Positions 19,896 to 29,222 of a stretch of DNA of 64,000 bases are shown here, piece by piece. The stretch spans positions 1 to 64,000 of the forward strand of contig NZ_CP125646.1 of assembly GCF_030053155.1 (NCBI RefSeq). Direction: 5' to 3'. This DNA comes from Rhizobium sp. BT03. Its GTDB lineage: Bacteria; Pseudomonadota; Alphaproteobacteria; Rhizobiales; Rhizobiaceae. The notes under the pieces were generated by a model that was not told the origin of the DNA, ran no database searches, and was given only the letters and a program-made list of their open reading frames with translations. The position numbers and the translations under genes are program-made. How positions within the stretch are numbered: position 1 is the first letter of the stretch; every line of letters begins with the position of its first letter.

Positions 19896-21985
19896 TACGC
19901 TTTCTCCTTGCCGGAACCAATCGCGCCAGCTTTAGCGAGTACACTTCCGGAACCGGTCAGGCTGAACGATGAGGTGGGGTCAATTACGATCGTGGTGAAC
20001 GGCGATTCATAAATTGCCGGTCCCCGATATTCCTCGCCGACGCGCATGCTGGAGGAGGATACGATTGCCGTTTCGATGGTCCCGTAGCCGCTGAAGTAGC
20101 AAGGCCTGTGGTTGGGACGATCGCCCGTCGAACTGTTGGAAAGGCGACCGAGCGCAGCGTCGCGAAAGCGGCAACGAACACGCGCGATCCAGGTGATGAA
20201 CTCGACAGGAGAGTTTACGTCATCGAACGTGAAAATCTCCCGATGCTTTGCGTGGAACGCTTCGATCAGCGCGTCAACGTCGGCGTCCGTATCGAAGGAA
20301 TCCGCTGGCAGCGGAAGTTCTACTTCCCAGACCTGCTTCTCGTACCTTGCTTCGACATAGTATTGGACCGTCGTCTCAAGTGCATCTCTTCCTGGACCCG
20401 AGCTGAAGACATCGCATTTCGCCTTGAGGTCGGCGATTATGCCATTCACCTTCTCCCGGTCAAAACGATCAGAGATCGTGTAACCCGTTAGCTGGTGGTC
20501 AGCAGCCAGGTCCGACATCAGTGCACCGGCAGCGCTCAAGGTCGCGCTGGTCTCGGGATACAGCAGATTGAGGCAGTTGAGCCGCTTTGCGATGAAGACG
20601 GAATTCAGGCCGGCCGCACCACCGCCGCCAATAAGAGTGGCCTCGGAGGGATCGATACCCTGGTTGACGGTAATCTCCTCGATCGCCTGGACCATGTTCT
20701 CGGTTGCGATATCGACGATTGCCGCGGCTGCTTCTTCAACTGACACGCCAAGCGGGCCAGCAATTGCCTGCTCAACGGCGGCGCGTGACAGGGACGCGTC
20801 GATCTTCATTCGACCGCCGAGGAAGTAGTCAGGGTCGATGTATCCAAGAACGACGCATGCGTCGGTAAAGGTCGGCTCAGTGTTGCCATTTCCGAAGCAG
20901 GCGGGACCAGGCATCGCCCCAGCACTTTTGGGGCCGACATGCAGCATCCCGCCTTCGTCGATCCGAGCGATACTGCCACCCCCTGCGCCGATGCTTCTGA
21001 CATCGACCGATGGAAAACCGGTGTTGTGACCGATATAGGGCTCACCGATCCACATGTCCCTGGTCGTCGGTATGGCGCCGTGACGCACGAGGCTCACGTC
21101 ATATGTCGTCCCCCCGGTATCGCTGATAATGGCGGTCGAATTGCCGGTATCGAGAACCGAGAAGTGGCGGCCACCAATCGGCGCCGTCGACGGACCAGAG
21201 TTCAGCGAATGGATCGGCATCTTCGCCAGTTCGTGAGAGTCGATCATACCTGCCTGAGACGTAAGCACGAGCAGACGGCCGTCAAAGCCGGATTCGCGCA
21301 ACCGGGCCTCAAGGCGACCAAGGTATTTGCCCATCAGCGGCTTCAGCGAGGCGTCCATACAGGTCGACGATGCCCGTCGGAACTCTCGCATCGACGGATT
21401 GAGCTGGTGCGACAAGGTTACAGCCACGCTTGGGAGATGCTCTGCAAGAAGCTCGCCAACCCGGACTTCATGTGCCGGATTGACGATCGACCAAAGAAGG
21501 CACACGCCAACCGCTTCCACGTTCTGCTTCTTGAGCCGGTCGATGATCGCCAGCACCGCTGCGTCGTCAAGCGGGGTATCCTCCGAGCCGTCACTCAGCA
21601 GACGGCCGGGCACTTCGAAGGTCAAGGCGCGCGGAACGTAGGGCTCGGGATAGCTGATATGATCCGGAAAGGCGCTCGAACGGCCGCCCTCACGAAGAAG
21701 GAGAATTTCCGGATGCCCGTGAGAGGTCAGGAATGCGGTCTTGGCGGTGTTGCCGGTGATGATAGCATTGATCGAATGCGTCGTGCCGTGGATGAATGTT
21801 CCGCAGGTGGAGAGGAATTCGGACAAGCTCTGACCGAAATCAGTTGCCGCAAGGGTCAACACATTCAAGATGCCCTGGGCCGGATCCGAAGGGACCGTCG
21901 ACGATTTGAACATCCGCAACGTGCCATCGTCACCCTCGACCATAAGGTCGGTGAACGTTCCCCCAGTGTCACACGCTAATCTCAT
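19895..21985 (-). CDS. hyuA: Hydantoinase A / oxoprolinase family subunit
   Basis: A 696-residue protein with the two actin-like ATPase phosphate loops of HyuA: DTGGTFTDLMV at the N-terminus and ISDTGGTTYDVSLV (about 285-298), then IGAGGGSIARID and GGGGAAGLNS. It is the ATP-using subunit partnering HyuB. The start at 21985 has GGGAGC upstream. It follows the thioesterase gene and lies inside the Liv/beta-keto-acid island. A lactam, hydantoin or similar ring is the likely class of substrate, by family only. Confidence 0.82.
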   Translation of the reverse strand: MRLACDTGGTFTDLMVEGDDGTLRMFKSSTVPSDPAQGILNVLTLAATDFGQSLSEFLSTCGTFIHGTTHSINAIITGNTAKTAFLTSHGHPEILLLREGGRSSAFPDHISYPEPYVPRALTFEVPGRLLSDGSEDTPLDDAAVLAIIDRLKKQNVEAVGVCLLWSIVNPAHEVRVGELLAEHLPSVAVTLSHQLNPSMREFRRASSTCMDASLKPLMGKYLGRLEARLRESGFDGRLLVLTSQAGMIDSHELAKMPIHSLNSGPSTAPIGGRHFSVLDTGNSTAIISDTGGTTYDVSLVRHGAIPTTRDMWIGEPYIGHNTGFPSVDVRSIGAGGGSIARIDEGGMLHVGPKSAGAMPGPACFGNGNTEPTFTDACVVLGYIDPDYFLGGRMKIDASLSRAAVEQAIAGPLGVSVEEAAAAIVDIATENMVQAIEEITVNQGIDPSEATLIGGGGAAGLNSVFIAKRLNCLNLLYPETSATLSAAGALMSDLAADHQLTGYTISDRFDREKVNGIIADLKAKCDVFSSGPGRDALETTVQYYVEARYEKQVWEVELPLPADSFDTDADVDALIEAFHAKHREIFTFDDVNSPVEFITWIARVRCRFRDAALGRLSNSSTGDRPNHRPCYFSGYGTIETAIVSSSSMRVGEEYRGPAIYESPFTTIVIDPTSSFSLTGSGSVLAKAGAIGSGKEKA

Positions 21986-22051
21986 TTCAGCTCCCTGATT
22001 ATCTTGGTGTTTACAAAGTGGCTGTCGCTCAATGCGCTGTCAGCGCACGTG

Positions 22052-22504
22052 TCACGACGCCAAAGATGTTTCCTGCAGGCGAGATGCGAAGCGCTCTTGG
22101 GCGGCGCGTCTTACTGCATCCAGAACCGGCAATGATGTACGGCTGCGCAGATCGAACTGCACGGTTGTTGCCTGAAGTCTGGCGGCGACCTCACCCGTGC
22201 ATTCTATGACGATTTCGTGGATCGAGCCGATCGAACTGCGCCCGATCTTGACGACCGCGCTTCTGACGAACAGCGGCCAGCCGGCCTTAACCTCTTTGAG
22301 GTAACCGATCTGATGGGAGACGTCGGCCCAACCGATGGAATTGCCTTCGAGATCGTCGACGGTGTATCCAAGCCTGAAGAAAAGCTGGAAGATCGCGATG
22401 TCGAAAACCCGCATATACCCTGTGGTGTTCAGATGGTTCTGCGTGTCACAATCGGCCGGGTAGACCATTGTGCGCGCAGTTTCGATCCAAGTTTCTTCGC
22501 TCAT
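22052..22504 (-). CDS. 4-hydroxybenzoyl-CoA thioesterase-type (hot-dog) acyl-CoA thioesterase
   Basis: A 150-residue hot-dog-fold protein. The motif YPADCDTQNHLNTTGYMRVFD carries the active-site Asp and the NH-N surface of the 4HBT family. It would release a carboxylic acid from a CoA thioester. Thioesterases of this type accompany beta-keto-acid cleavage enzymes in carnitine degradation, where betainyl-CoA is hydrolysed to glycine betaine; the gene at 27945 encodes such a cleavage enzyme. It starts two bases after the LivF stop. Confidence 0.75.
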   Translation of the reverse strand: MSEETWIETARTMVYPADCDTQNHLNTTGYMRVFDIAIFQLFFRLGYTVDDLEGNSIGWADVSHQIGYLKEVKAGWPLFVRSAVVKIGRSSIGSIHEIVIECTGEVAARLQATTVQFDLRSRTSLPVLDAVRRAAQERFASRLQETSLAS

Positions 22505-22506
22505 CT

Positions 22507-23214
22507 CTATTGTCCAAGATACGCTGCGGCGACCGCAGGATTGTTGATGAGCCCCGAAGATGGGCCAGATAGCGTGATCGAACCGAGTTCCATCACGTAG
22601 GCATTGGTCGAGATCTCCAGGGCAAGCATTGCGTTCTGCTCCACGAGAAGCACACCGGCACCCGTCTCCTTACAGATCTGAACGATCGAGCGCATAAGAT
22701 GCTCTTCGATGAGCGGGGCCAGTCCGATCGATGGTTCATCCAGAACATAAAGTTTCGGATCGGACATCATCGCTCGGGCAAACGCCAACATCTGCTGCTC
22801 GCCCCCGCTGAGCTGGCGTGCCTTCAGAGAGCGCTTTTGCGCAAGAACGGGGAAGATCTCGTATGCGCGGCCCATATCACGGCTGATCGCTCGCTTGTCG
22901 CTTCGAAGGTGCGCACCGAGGAGCAAGTTTTCGTGGACTGTCATTCGCGGGAAGAGCTCACGCCCTTCCGGAACCTGGGCCATACCGGCGGCGACAATCG
23001 CCGCAGGGCTTGCCGCTGTCAGGTCAACTCCGTTGAAGGTTATGGTGCCGGTCGATGGCGTGATCAGCCCCGAAATCGCGCCGAGCAATGACGTCTTTCC
23101 GGCGCCGTTACTGCCGATGAGAGCGGTGATTGCGCCCGCGACGACATCGATCGACACTTTATCGACTGCCTTGATTCCGGAGTAGTCAACTGAGAGATTG
23201 CGAACCTCAAGCAT
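22507..23214 (-). CDS. livF: Branched-chain amino acid-type ABC transporter ATPase LivF
   Basis: A 235-residue ATPase with Walker A GSNGAGKTSLL, the signature LSGGEQQMLAFARA and Walker B LYVLDEPSIGLAP. It is one of two ATPases of a HAAT-family importer encoded by five clustered genes. Its start overlaps the LivG end by eight bases. The actual ligand need not be an amino acid; relatives import many small acids and amides. Confidence 0.9.
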   Translation of the reverse strand: MLEVRNLSVDYSGIKAVDKVSIDVVAGAITALIGSNGAGKTSLLGAISGLITPSTGTITFNGVDLTAASPAAIVAAGMAQVPEGRELFPRMTVHENLLLGAHLRSDKRAISRDMGRAYEIFPVLAQKRSLKARQLSGGEQQMLAFARAMMSDPKLYVLDEPSIGLAPLIEEHLMRSIVQICKETGAGVLLVEQNAMLALEISTNAYVMELGSITLSGPSSGLINNPAVAAAYLGQ

Positions 23215-23965
23215 GCTTCCCTCCGCGACTTCCCAGATAGGCTTCGATCACCGCGCTGTTGTTGACGATCTCTGAGGGCGGCCCATCGGCAATCTTCTTT
23301 CCGAAGTTGATGACGGTCATGTGCGAGCAGAGGCTGAGAACGGTCTTAACGTCATGCTCGACCAGCAGGATTGTGATGCCGCTCTTATTGATTTCCCGAA
23401 TTGACGCTGCCAACCCTGCCTTCTCGGTCGCATTCAAACCTGCAAGTGGCTCGTCCAACAGAAGCAGCTTTGGCTTTGCGACGAATGCCGACGCTACCGA
23501 GAGTGTCCGCTGCATCCCGCCTGGCAGGACACCAGCGGTCTGGTATGCGACATGACCGAGCTTCATGATCTCGATCACTCGATCAACATCCGCTTCAATG
23601 GCCTTTGGTCCGGGGTTCTTGAAAAACTTCAGTGGGACCCACGGCGGCGAAAGACGCGCGGTGGCAGCCATACGAATGTTTTCGCGAACTGTTGCCTCGG
23701 AATAGACTTTGATGAGCTGGAAGGTTCTCACAACTCCGGCACGGGAGACGACATGCGGCCTCAAGCCGGAAATGCGCGCCCCCTCGAAAAGAATGCTTCC
23801 TGTTGTCGGCTTCAAAAACCCACTAATCAGGTTCATCATCGTCGACTTTCCGGATCCATTCGGACCGATCAAGCCGTGTATGTGCCCACTCGAAACCTTG
23901 GTAGAGACGCCATCAATTGCGGTAAGGTTGCCAAAGCGACGGGTAACGTTTTCCAATTCAAGCAT
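23207..23965 (-). CDS. livG: Branched-chain amino acid-type ABC transporter ATPase LivG
   Basis: A 252-residue ATPase with Walker A GPNGSGKSTMM and Walker B LLLLDEPLAGL. The signature reads LPGGMQRTLSVASA, a departure from LSGGQ also met in other LivG-type proteins. The ATG at 23965 overlaps the LivM end by eight bases; the longer frame to 24049 lies inside LivM and is not needed. Confidence 0.88.
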   Translation of the reverse strand: MLELENVTRRFGNLTAIDGVSTKVSSGHIHGLIGPNGSGKSTMMNLISGFLKPTTGSILFEGARISGLRPHVVSRAGVVRTFQLIKVYSEATVRENIRMAATARLSPPWVPLKFFKNPGPKAIEADVDRVIEIMKLGHVAYQTAGVLPGGMQRTLSVASAFVAKPKLLLLDEPLAGLNATEKAGLAASIREINKSGITILLVEHDVKTVLSLCSHMTVINFGKKIADGPPSEIVNNSAVIEAYLGSRGGKHA

Positions 23966-24944
23966 TGACAGCCTCCTTGTTCGGACGGAGCCGCGAAAGG
24001 AGGGATTGAATTCTGGAGTCGATCCCGCCGGGTGCGACCAGGAGGACAAAGATCACGCATATGCCCCATACCAACGGGACCACCTGGGGCACGCCGCGGA
24101 ATAGCTGCTCGATCCCTGTCAAGAAGATCAGGCCCGCGATCGGTCCGATGTAGCTGCTGACACCGCCGACGATCGCGGACGCGACGATCTTGAACATCAG
24201 GGTCGAGCTAAAATCAGCGGGCGAAACAATGCCATTGTAGCTCGCCATGAACCCTCCGGCGATGCCGGCGAGCGCGGATCCGACGACGAATACGAGACTG
24301 CGGAACCCCCACGCGTTGATCCCGAGGGAAACCGATAGCTCTTCGTTCCGGCCGACAGCCTGGACGGTCTTCCCGACACGAGAGCGTTCGAACGCGAGCA
24401 GCGCAAGCACGACTACGGCCAATACAGCCAGAAGAAGGAAGTGGAAGCTTGTGACGTCTTCGAAGCCTTGGGGGCGTTTGATAAACGCGATCCCGCTCGT
24501 TCCACCTGTGATCTCGCGAAACTGGATGAAGCACTGCCGGAGTGCCTCGCCGGCGGCGAACGTTGCCAAGAAGAAGTAGTACTCGCGCGTTCGAAGAACC
24601 GGATAGCTAATCAACAGGCCGAAAATCAGGGCGATGAACCCACCGATCGCGATGGTCGTGCCGATCGAAAGATTGTAAGGCGCTTGCGAAAGAAGTGCGA
24701 CGGAGTACCCTCCGAGGCCCATCGTTGCCACGTGGGCAAATGACCATCCTCCCATGAGCGTAATCAAGCGGTAGCTCACAACCATAAGGCAGTTAAGCAG
24801 GAAGATGATGATCACGTCCTTCCAGTAGGACGATACGAAGGCAGGCAGCATCGCCAAGCTGATGAGAAAGCAAACCAGAATTGCAAGTTGTGTCGTCACC
24901 GCGATGGATGGAGCAGCAACTGTCTTTGTAGCGGAGCCGCTCAT
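23958..24944 (-). CDS. livM: Branched-chain amino acid-type ABC transporter permease LivM
   Basis: A 328-residue membrane protein with roughly eight to ten hydrophobic segments and the LivM-type loop RSRVGKTVQAVGRNEELSVSLG facing the ATPases. It forms the channel with LivH. Its start touches the stop of livH at 24944, so the permeases are coupled. Confidence 0.88.
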   Translation of the reverse strand: MSGSATKTVAAPSIAVTTQLAILVCFLISLAMLPAFVSSYWKDVIIIFLLNCLMVVSYRLITLMGGWSFAHVATMGLGGYSVALLSQAPYNLSIGTTIAIGGFIALIFGLLISYPVLRTREYYFFLATFAAGEALRQCFIQFREITGGTSGIAFIKRPQGFEDVTSFHFLLLAVLAVVVLALLAFERSRVGKTVQAVGRNEELSVSLGINAWGFRSLVFVVGSALAGIAGGFMASYNGIVSPADFSSTLMFKIVASAIVGGVSSYIGPIAGLIFLTGIEQLFRGVPQVVPLVWGICVIFVLLVAPGGIDSRIQSLLSRLRPNKEAVNA

Positions 24945-25807
24945 CAGTCTTTCTCCCCGAAGAGGCCTTGGGGCCGGATTGATAGGACGATGAGCATGAT
25001 GAGTGCGCTGAACATAGCTAGAAACCTGCCGAAGCCTGCGACGGACACCAAGGTGTCAAAGATGCCGAACATCAACGCTGCAGCGACCGCGCCCCAAATT
25101 GACCCGATTCCACCAACGATGATGATAATGAATGCCTTCCAGAGAGCGTCGACGCCCATGAAGGGATTGACGCCCGCAACGGGTGCCATGACGACACCTG
25201 CGGTTCCCGCCATGGTCGCACCGATGACGACTGCCAATGACCCAACGAGCTTAATGTTGACGCCTTGGAGTAACGCGCCTCTCTTGTTTTGAGCGACAGC
25301 CCGCATGGCTCGGCCGAGACGGGAGCGCTCCATGAATAGCCACAGGGCAATGATCATGAACGCAGCTACCACCATGACCAGCACGCGCTGATAGGGCATG
25401 ATCGCGCCGCCTAAGAACAGGACACCTGGGACAGGCGCCTTAACGATCTGGCCAACCGCGCCAAAGGCCTGAACCACACAGACCTGTAGAATGTAGGAGA
25501 GCGAGAGCGTCGCAACATAGATGCTGAGAGGGCGGTCAGCGAGCGGCCTAATAATTGCCGTGTTGGCAAGAAAGCCCATTGCAGCCAGCACCAAAGCGGC
25601 CACGCCCGCACCGAAGGCGTAACCGACGATGCTCCCTGTGATCGGGGAGACGACTGCCAACGTCACCCAGGCGGCGTAGGCGCCGACCATGTAAAAGTCG
25701 CCGTGCGCGAAATTGACGACTCGCATAACCCCAAAAACGAGTGCCAATCCGATGGAAAAACAGACGTAGAATGAGGTCAACGATAGGATATTCAACGTGA
25801 TCTGCAT
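24944..25807 (-). CDS. livH: Branched-chain amino acid-type ABC transporter permease LivH
   Basis: A 287-residue membrane protein with the family pattern GLALVFGVMRVVNFAHGDFY near the N-terminus and RSRLGRAMRAVAQNK at about 175-190. The ATG at 25807 (MQITLNIL) fits the family start; the longer frame to 25858 adds a non-conserved tail. It lies 73 bases after the binding-protein gene. Confidence 0.88.
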   Translation of the reverse strand: MQITLNILSLTSFYVCFSIGLALVFGVMRVVNFAHGDFYMVGAYAAWVTLAVVSPITGSIVGYAFGAGVAALVLAAMGFLANTAIIRPLADRPLSIYVATLSLSYILQVCVVQAFGAVGQIVKAPVPGVLFLGGAIMPYQRVLVMVVAAFMIIALWLFMERSRLGRAMRAVAQNKRGALLQGVNIKLVGSLAVVIGATMAGTAGVVMAPVAGVNPFMGVDALWKAFIIIIVGGIGSIWGAVAAALMFGIFDTLVSVAGFGRFLAMFSALIMLIVLSIRPQGLFGEKD

Positions 25808-25880
25808 GATGCGTTCACCTCGGAAAACCACAGCGGGGGGTTCTTGCGCCAGGCGCAAGAACCTTGTCGATGAAACTTGA

Positions 25881-27134
25881 TCAGTCCTTGGTCACCTGAT
25901 CGGTCGCTTCAAGTGCGGGGAGCGCGGAAGCCTTGTTCTTCTCCCACCACGAGGCCGTGTCCACTATGTCATCCCGCTTGATCGCTTTGCCGATTTCGTC
26001 GATCTGGTAGATCGGCATCGGCGTCGTCAGCAGGTTATTGACGCCGTAGATGTCCACTCCACCCCAAGGAGAGGTCCCGAATATCGGATGTTCAACCGTT
26101 GGGCCGCTTTTCAAGGCAGCGAGAACCGACGCACCATCTGGGGTTTTCGCAGCCTTTATACCCGGTTCAAGCGTCGTCATCGATGCGTAAGCCATCGACG
26201 TCAGGTAAGTCCAATCCGCCTCACCGTACTTCTTCGCGTATTCGGCGAAAAGAGCATCAAGACGCTCGTCTTGTCCTTTTAGCTGCGCATCGATCGCGTA
26301 AGCACTGAAGAACCGGTTTGCGATATCCTCGGGAGCAAGGCGTTCCAACAGGAACTTCAAAGACCACCCTTCGCTGGCAAACAGTCCCTTGTAGCCAAGC
26401 TGTTGCATTGCTTCGACCATCAAAGCCTGCTGGCCCGGAGGGAATCCAAGTTCAAGAACGAGGTCTGGTTGGGCAGCGGCAACGGGTGTCACGACCCCCA
26501 TAATGTCGCTCGCCATAGCCATGTCGTAGGGGGTTTCGTAGACGATCTCGATGCGATCACTGTATGGCGCCAAGCCGGCTTTGAAGTATGCCGCAGCCGT
26601 ATGGCCGTATGAGGCATCGGGCACCAGGATGGCAACTTTCTTGACCTCGGGATGGTGTTCAACCACATATGCCGCGACATGCATGTAGTTGGCGGGCGCG
26701 CCAGTGATTGCACCAATAAGGTATGGGAACTGCTTGCTCAGATAGCCCCCGCCGTAGGTCATGGTGAGGACTTTGTTTTCGGTCACGAAGGAGGCGATTG
26801 CCTTGCGAGCCGCAGGGGTCCACGTCTGGAGAAGGAACTGCACGCTGTCGTCCTGCACAGCACGGCGGGCAGAGGCAAGCTCATCACCGGGCGTATAGCA
26901 GTTGTTATCGTATGCATGCACTTCGATTGTATGCTGCTTGCCGGAAGCATCAGTAATGCCTCCTTTCTTGTTCAACTCGTCGGCCCACATCTCGACACCG
27001 CGTGTGATGGGGATGCCGTACTGGGCACAGGGCCCCGACTGGGGCGTGATCACGCCGACCTTGATCGCGTCGGCGTGCGCCATTGTGGCTATTGTGAGAG
27101 CGGCGACTGCCGCGAGAATACTGCGCGTAACCAT
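25881..27134 (-). CDS. Liv-type periplasmic substrate-binding protein
   Basis: A 417-residue periplasmic binding protein of the Leu/Ile/Val family. The ATG at 27134 has an AAAGGGGA site and is followed by a clear Sec signal peptide (TRSILAAVAALTIATMAHA, cleavage near residue 22); the longer frame to 27248 has no such signal. The mature protein starts with DAIKVGVITPQSGP. It captures the importer's ligand, probably the starting compound of the neighbouring pathway. Identity of the ligand is unknown. Confidence 0.85.
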   Translation of the reverse strand: MVTRSILAAVAALTIATMAHADAIKVGVITPQSGPCAQYGIPITRGVEMWADELNKKGGITDASGKQHTIEVHAYDNNCYTPGDELASARRAVQDDSVQFLLQTWTPAARKAIASFVTENKVLTMTYGGGYLSKQFPYLIGAITGAPANYMHVAAYVVEHHPEVKKVAILVPDASYGHTAAAYFKAGLAPYSDRIEIVYETPYDMAMASDIMGVVTPVAAAQPDLVLELGFPPGQQALMVEAMQQLGYKGLFASEGWSLKFLLERLAPEDIANRFFSAYAIDAQLKGQDERLDALFAEYAKKYGEADWTYLTSMAYASMTTLEPGIKAAKTPDGASVLAALKSGPTVEHPIFGTSPWGGVDIYGVNNLLTTPMPIYQIDEIGKAIKRDDIVDTASWWEKNKASALPALEATDQVTKD

Positions 27135-27171
27135 TTTGTAGTTCCCCTTTTGCTTGAGTTGAAGTTGTGGT

Positions 27172-27945
27172 CTAGCGGATGACCTCCATGTTTCCGCAAA
27201 TGCCGAGTGACTGGCCCGAAATCGAGCGCCCTGACGGCGAGCATACAAAGGCGATGAGGTCGGCGATTTCCTCAGGGTCGATCATCTTATGCATGGAGAT
27301 GTTCTTGAGCTCGTCGGCCCACGCAGCCTCTTCAGAGATACCTAAGAGCTTAGCGCGTTCGGCAATGACGCGGTTCATACGATCACCGTTCACCGATCCG
27401 GGCAGAATCGAGTTCACGCGGATGTTAAACTCGCCCAATTCCATAGCGAGAGACTCCGTAAAACCAATCACGCCCCATTTTGCGGCCGCGTATGGTGTCC
27501 GGTATGGAAACCCGAGCCGTCCAGCGGCCGACGATAGATTAATAATGCTTCCCGATTTCTGGCGTTTTAGGTGAGGGATCACGTTCCGGCAGAAATAGAA
27601 CTGCGCATTGAGGTTGACGACAACCGTCTCGTCCCACTGCGTCGGGCTGATGTCTTCAACATTTTTCGTCGGCCCGGCGATCCCCGCGTTGTTGACCAAA
27701 ATGTCGACACCCTGAAGGGTCGTGATCATTTCTTCAGTGACGGATGCGACCGCCTCGGCGTCGCGAACGTCGCACTGATAAGCCGCGATCTTGGGGTTCT
27801 CTCTGCTGAAAGACTCAAGCGCCGCCTCACTGATGTCGCATACTGCAACATTAGCTCCAGTCGAATGAAGCGTACGAGCGACAACGCGTCCAATCCCACT
27901 CGCTCCGGCAGTCACTATGGCACGCTGGTTGGAAAGGCTCACCAT
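27172..27945 (-). CDS. Short-chain dehydrogenase/reductase
   Basis: A 257-residue classical SDR with the cofactor motif TAGASGIG (about 12-19), NNAGIAG (about 86-92), the active-site serine in INLSSAAGRLG and the YAAAK pair (about 150-154). It is translated from a TAATG overlap with the beta-keto-acid cleavage gene upstream, so the two probably act in sequence: the SDR would oxidise a 3-hydroxy acid to the 3-keto acid that the next enzyme cleaves. D-carnitine-type dehydrogenases belong to this superfamily, but the substrate cannot be fixed from sequence alone. Confidence 0.82.
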   Translation of the reverse strand: MVSLSNQRAIVTAGASGIGRVVARTLHSTGANVAVCDISEAALESFSRENPKIAAYQCDVRDAEAVASVTEEMITTLQGVDILVNNAGIAGPTKNVEDISPTQWDETVVVNLNAQFYFCRNVIPHLKRQKSGSIINLSSAAGRLGFPYRTPYAAAKWGVIGFTESLAMELGEFNIRVNSILPGSVNGDRMNRVIAERAKLLGISEEAAWADELKNISMHKMIDPEEIADLIAFVCSPSGRSISGQSLGICGNMEVIR

Positions 27946-28838
27946 TACGCACCTGCCTTAAGGCCAAGCCGGTCGCGGGCAGCACTGGAGCTCATAACCT
28001 TTGCGCCCATCGCTTCAATGATCGTTTTGGCTCGGTCGACAAGAGCCACGTTGGTCGCAAGTTCACCCTTTTTCAGCCAGATATTGTCTTCAAGGCCGAC
28101 GCGGACGTTACCGCCGAGGATCACAGCCTGGGCGACCATAGGCAACTGCATTCGCCCAACACCAAAAGCAGACCATACGACATCCTTGCCCTGCGCCATG
28201 TCGACGAAAGCCTTCATTGATGTTGTCGTGGCAGGCGCACCGTAGTTAACACCCAGGCAGAACTGAACCATCGCGCTGCCATCGAAATAGCCCTTCTCGA
28301 GAAGGTCCATCGCAAGCTGCATGTGACCGAGATCGAACACTTCCAGTTCAGGCTTGACGCCGAAGGCCCTAATCATCTCCGCGCCTTGGCGGATCTGTTC
28401 GGAGGTGCTGATGTAAACGAGGTTGCCGGATCCTACGTTGTAGCTCCCGCAATCCAGCGTGCAGATGTCGGGCCTCAGGGCCTCGACATGCACCAATCGC
28501 TCCTTCTGGGAAACGAGATCGCTTTCTTTGGCTACGAACGCATAGGGGTCGTCTGCGCCGAACGTCAGATCGCCTCCCATGCCCGCGGTGGTGTTGATGA
28601 TGATGTCGTTGTTCTTTTCGCGAACAAGTTCAATGACGGCCTTGTAGAGATCGGTACGCCGGCTGCCAACACCGGTCTCGGGGTCGCGGACATGTATGTG
28701 CGCAATTGCTGCACCAGCATCTGCCACTGCAAGCACGTCTCTCGCGATCGCCTCCGGCGCTATTGGCACGTTGGGGTTCTTCTTGAAATTATCCCCCGCG
28801 CCCGTGACGGCACATGTGATGAAGACGTCATTATTCAT
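27945..28838 (-). CDS. Beta-keto acid cleavage enzyme (BKACE)
   Basis: A 297-residue protein of the BKACE family (formerly DUF849). The zinc-binding HIH lies at residues 47-49 (AIAHIHVRDPETG), the NTTAGMGG loop at about 82-89, and the third zinc ligand E250 is in RVGLEDNIWL. These enzymes condense a beta-keto acid with acetyl-CoA, giving acetoacetate and a new acyl-CoA; one well-known case converts 3-dehydrocarnitine to betainyl-CoA. It is the first gene of the island, divergent from the GntR gene. The CoA-transferase and thiolase downstream would recover the acetoacetate, and the thioesterase would release the other product. Confidence 0.87.
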   Translation of the reverse strand: MNNDVFITCAVTGAGDNFKKNPNVPIAPEAIARDVLAVADAGAAIAHIHVRDPETGVGSRRTDLYKAVIELVREKNNDIIINTTAGMGGDLTFGADDPYAFVAKESDLVSQKERLVHVEALRPDICTLDCGSYNVGSGNLVYISTSEQIRQGAEMIRAFGVKPELEVFDLGHMQLAMDLLEKGYFDGSAMVQFCLGVNYGAPATTTSMKAFVDMAQGKDVVWSAFGVGRMQLPMVAQAVILGGNVRVGLEDNIWLKKGELATNVALVDRAKTIIEAMGAKVMSSSAARDRLGLKAGA

Positions 28839-29222
28839 ACGCTTAGCTCTCCGTGTGTCGGGAACTGCGCAAGCATCCGTACTCCAGCCAACGGGATCCG
28901 TCGTGGATTAGCGCAGCCAGTTCTCAAACCGACTGCCCGGGCGATCAAGCTGTTCCCTTATTGATCTTTGATCAAGGATCAGCCTATCCAGATTCAATCG
29001 TTTGTCAACGCAAAACAGTGGGTCGGGCACAACGTCGGTGACGAACGGCGCACAGTCGTTGTTTCTAAAGCGAGATTATTGCTTTTTTGGTTCTGCGGCG
29101 GGTCTGCAAATCACCGATGGACGGAGTTGATTTTCTTGACATTTGATCAAGTTTCGTCGCTATTTGACCTGTAGATTCGATTTAGAAGCGCTTGCGAAGC
29201 GATTAGGCCGCTCTCATCAAGG
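28839..29222. promoter_or_regulatory. Divergent promoter region with TTTGATCAA operators
   Basis: This 384-base region separates the BKACE operon (leftward) from the GntR gene (rightward). An imperfect 20-bp palindrome lies at 28962-28981 (TGATCTTTGATCAAGGATCA, one mismatched pair), and a shorter TTGATCAA core lies at 29143-29150. Both match the centre of the perfect palindrome at 12482-12511. They are probable binding sites for the adjacent GntR regulator, one for each direction. Confidence 0.65.

Noticed and set aside
27172..28838. Firm assignment of the SDR-BKACE pair to carnitine degradation
   Set aside because: The logic fits, but the SDR is not the usual L-carnitine dehydrogenase type, and hyuAB plus the imine-reductase-like gene are unexplained; left as one possibility.
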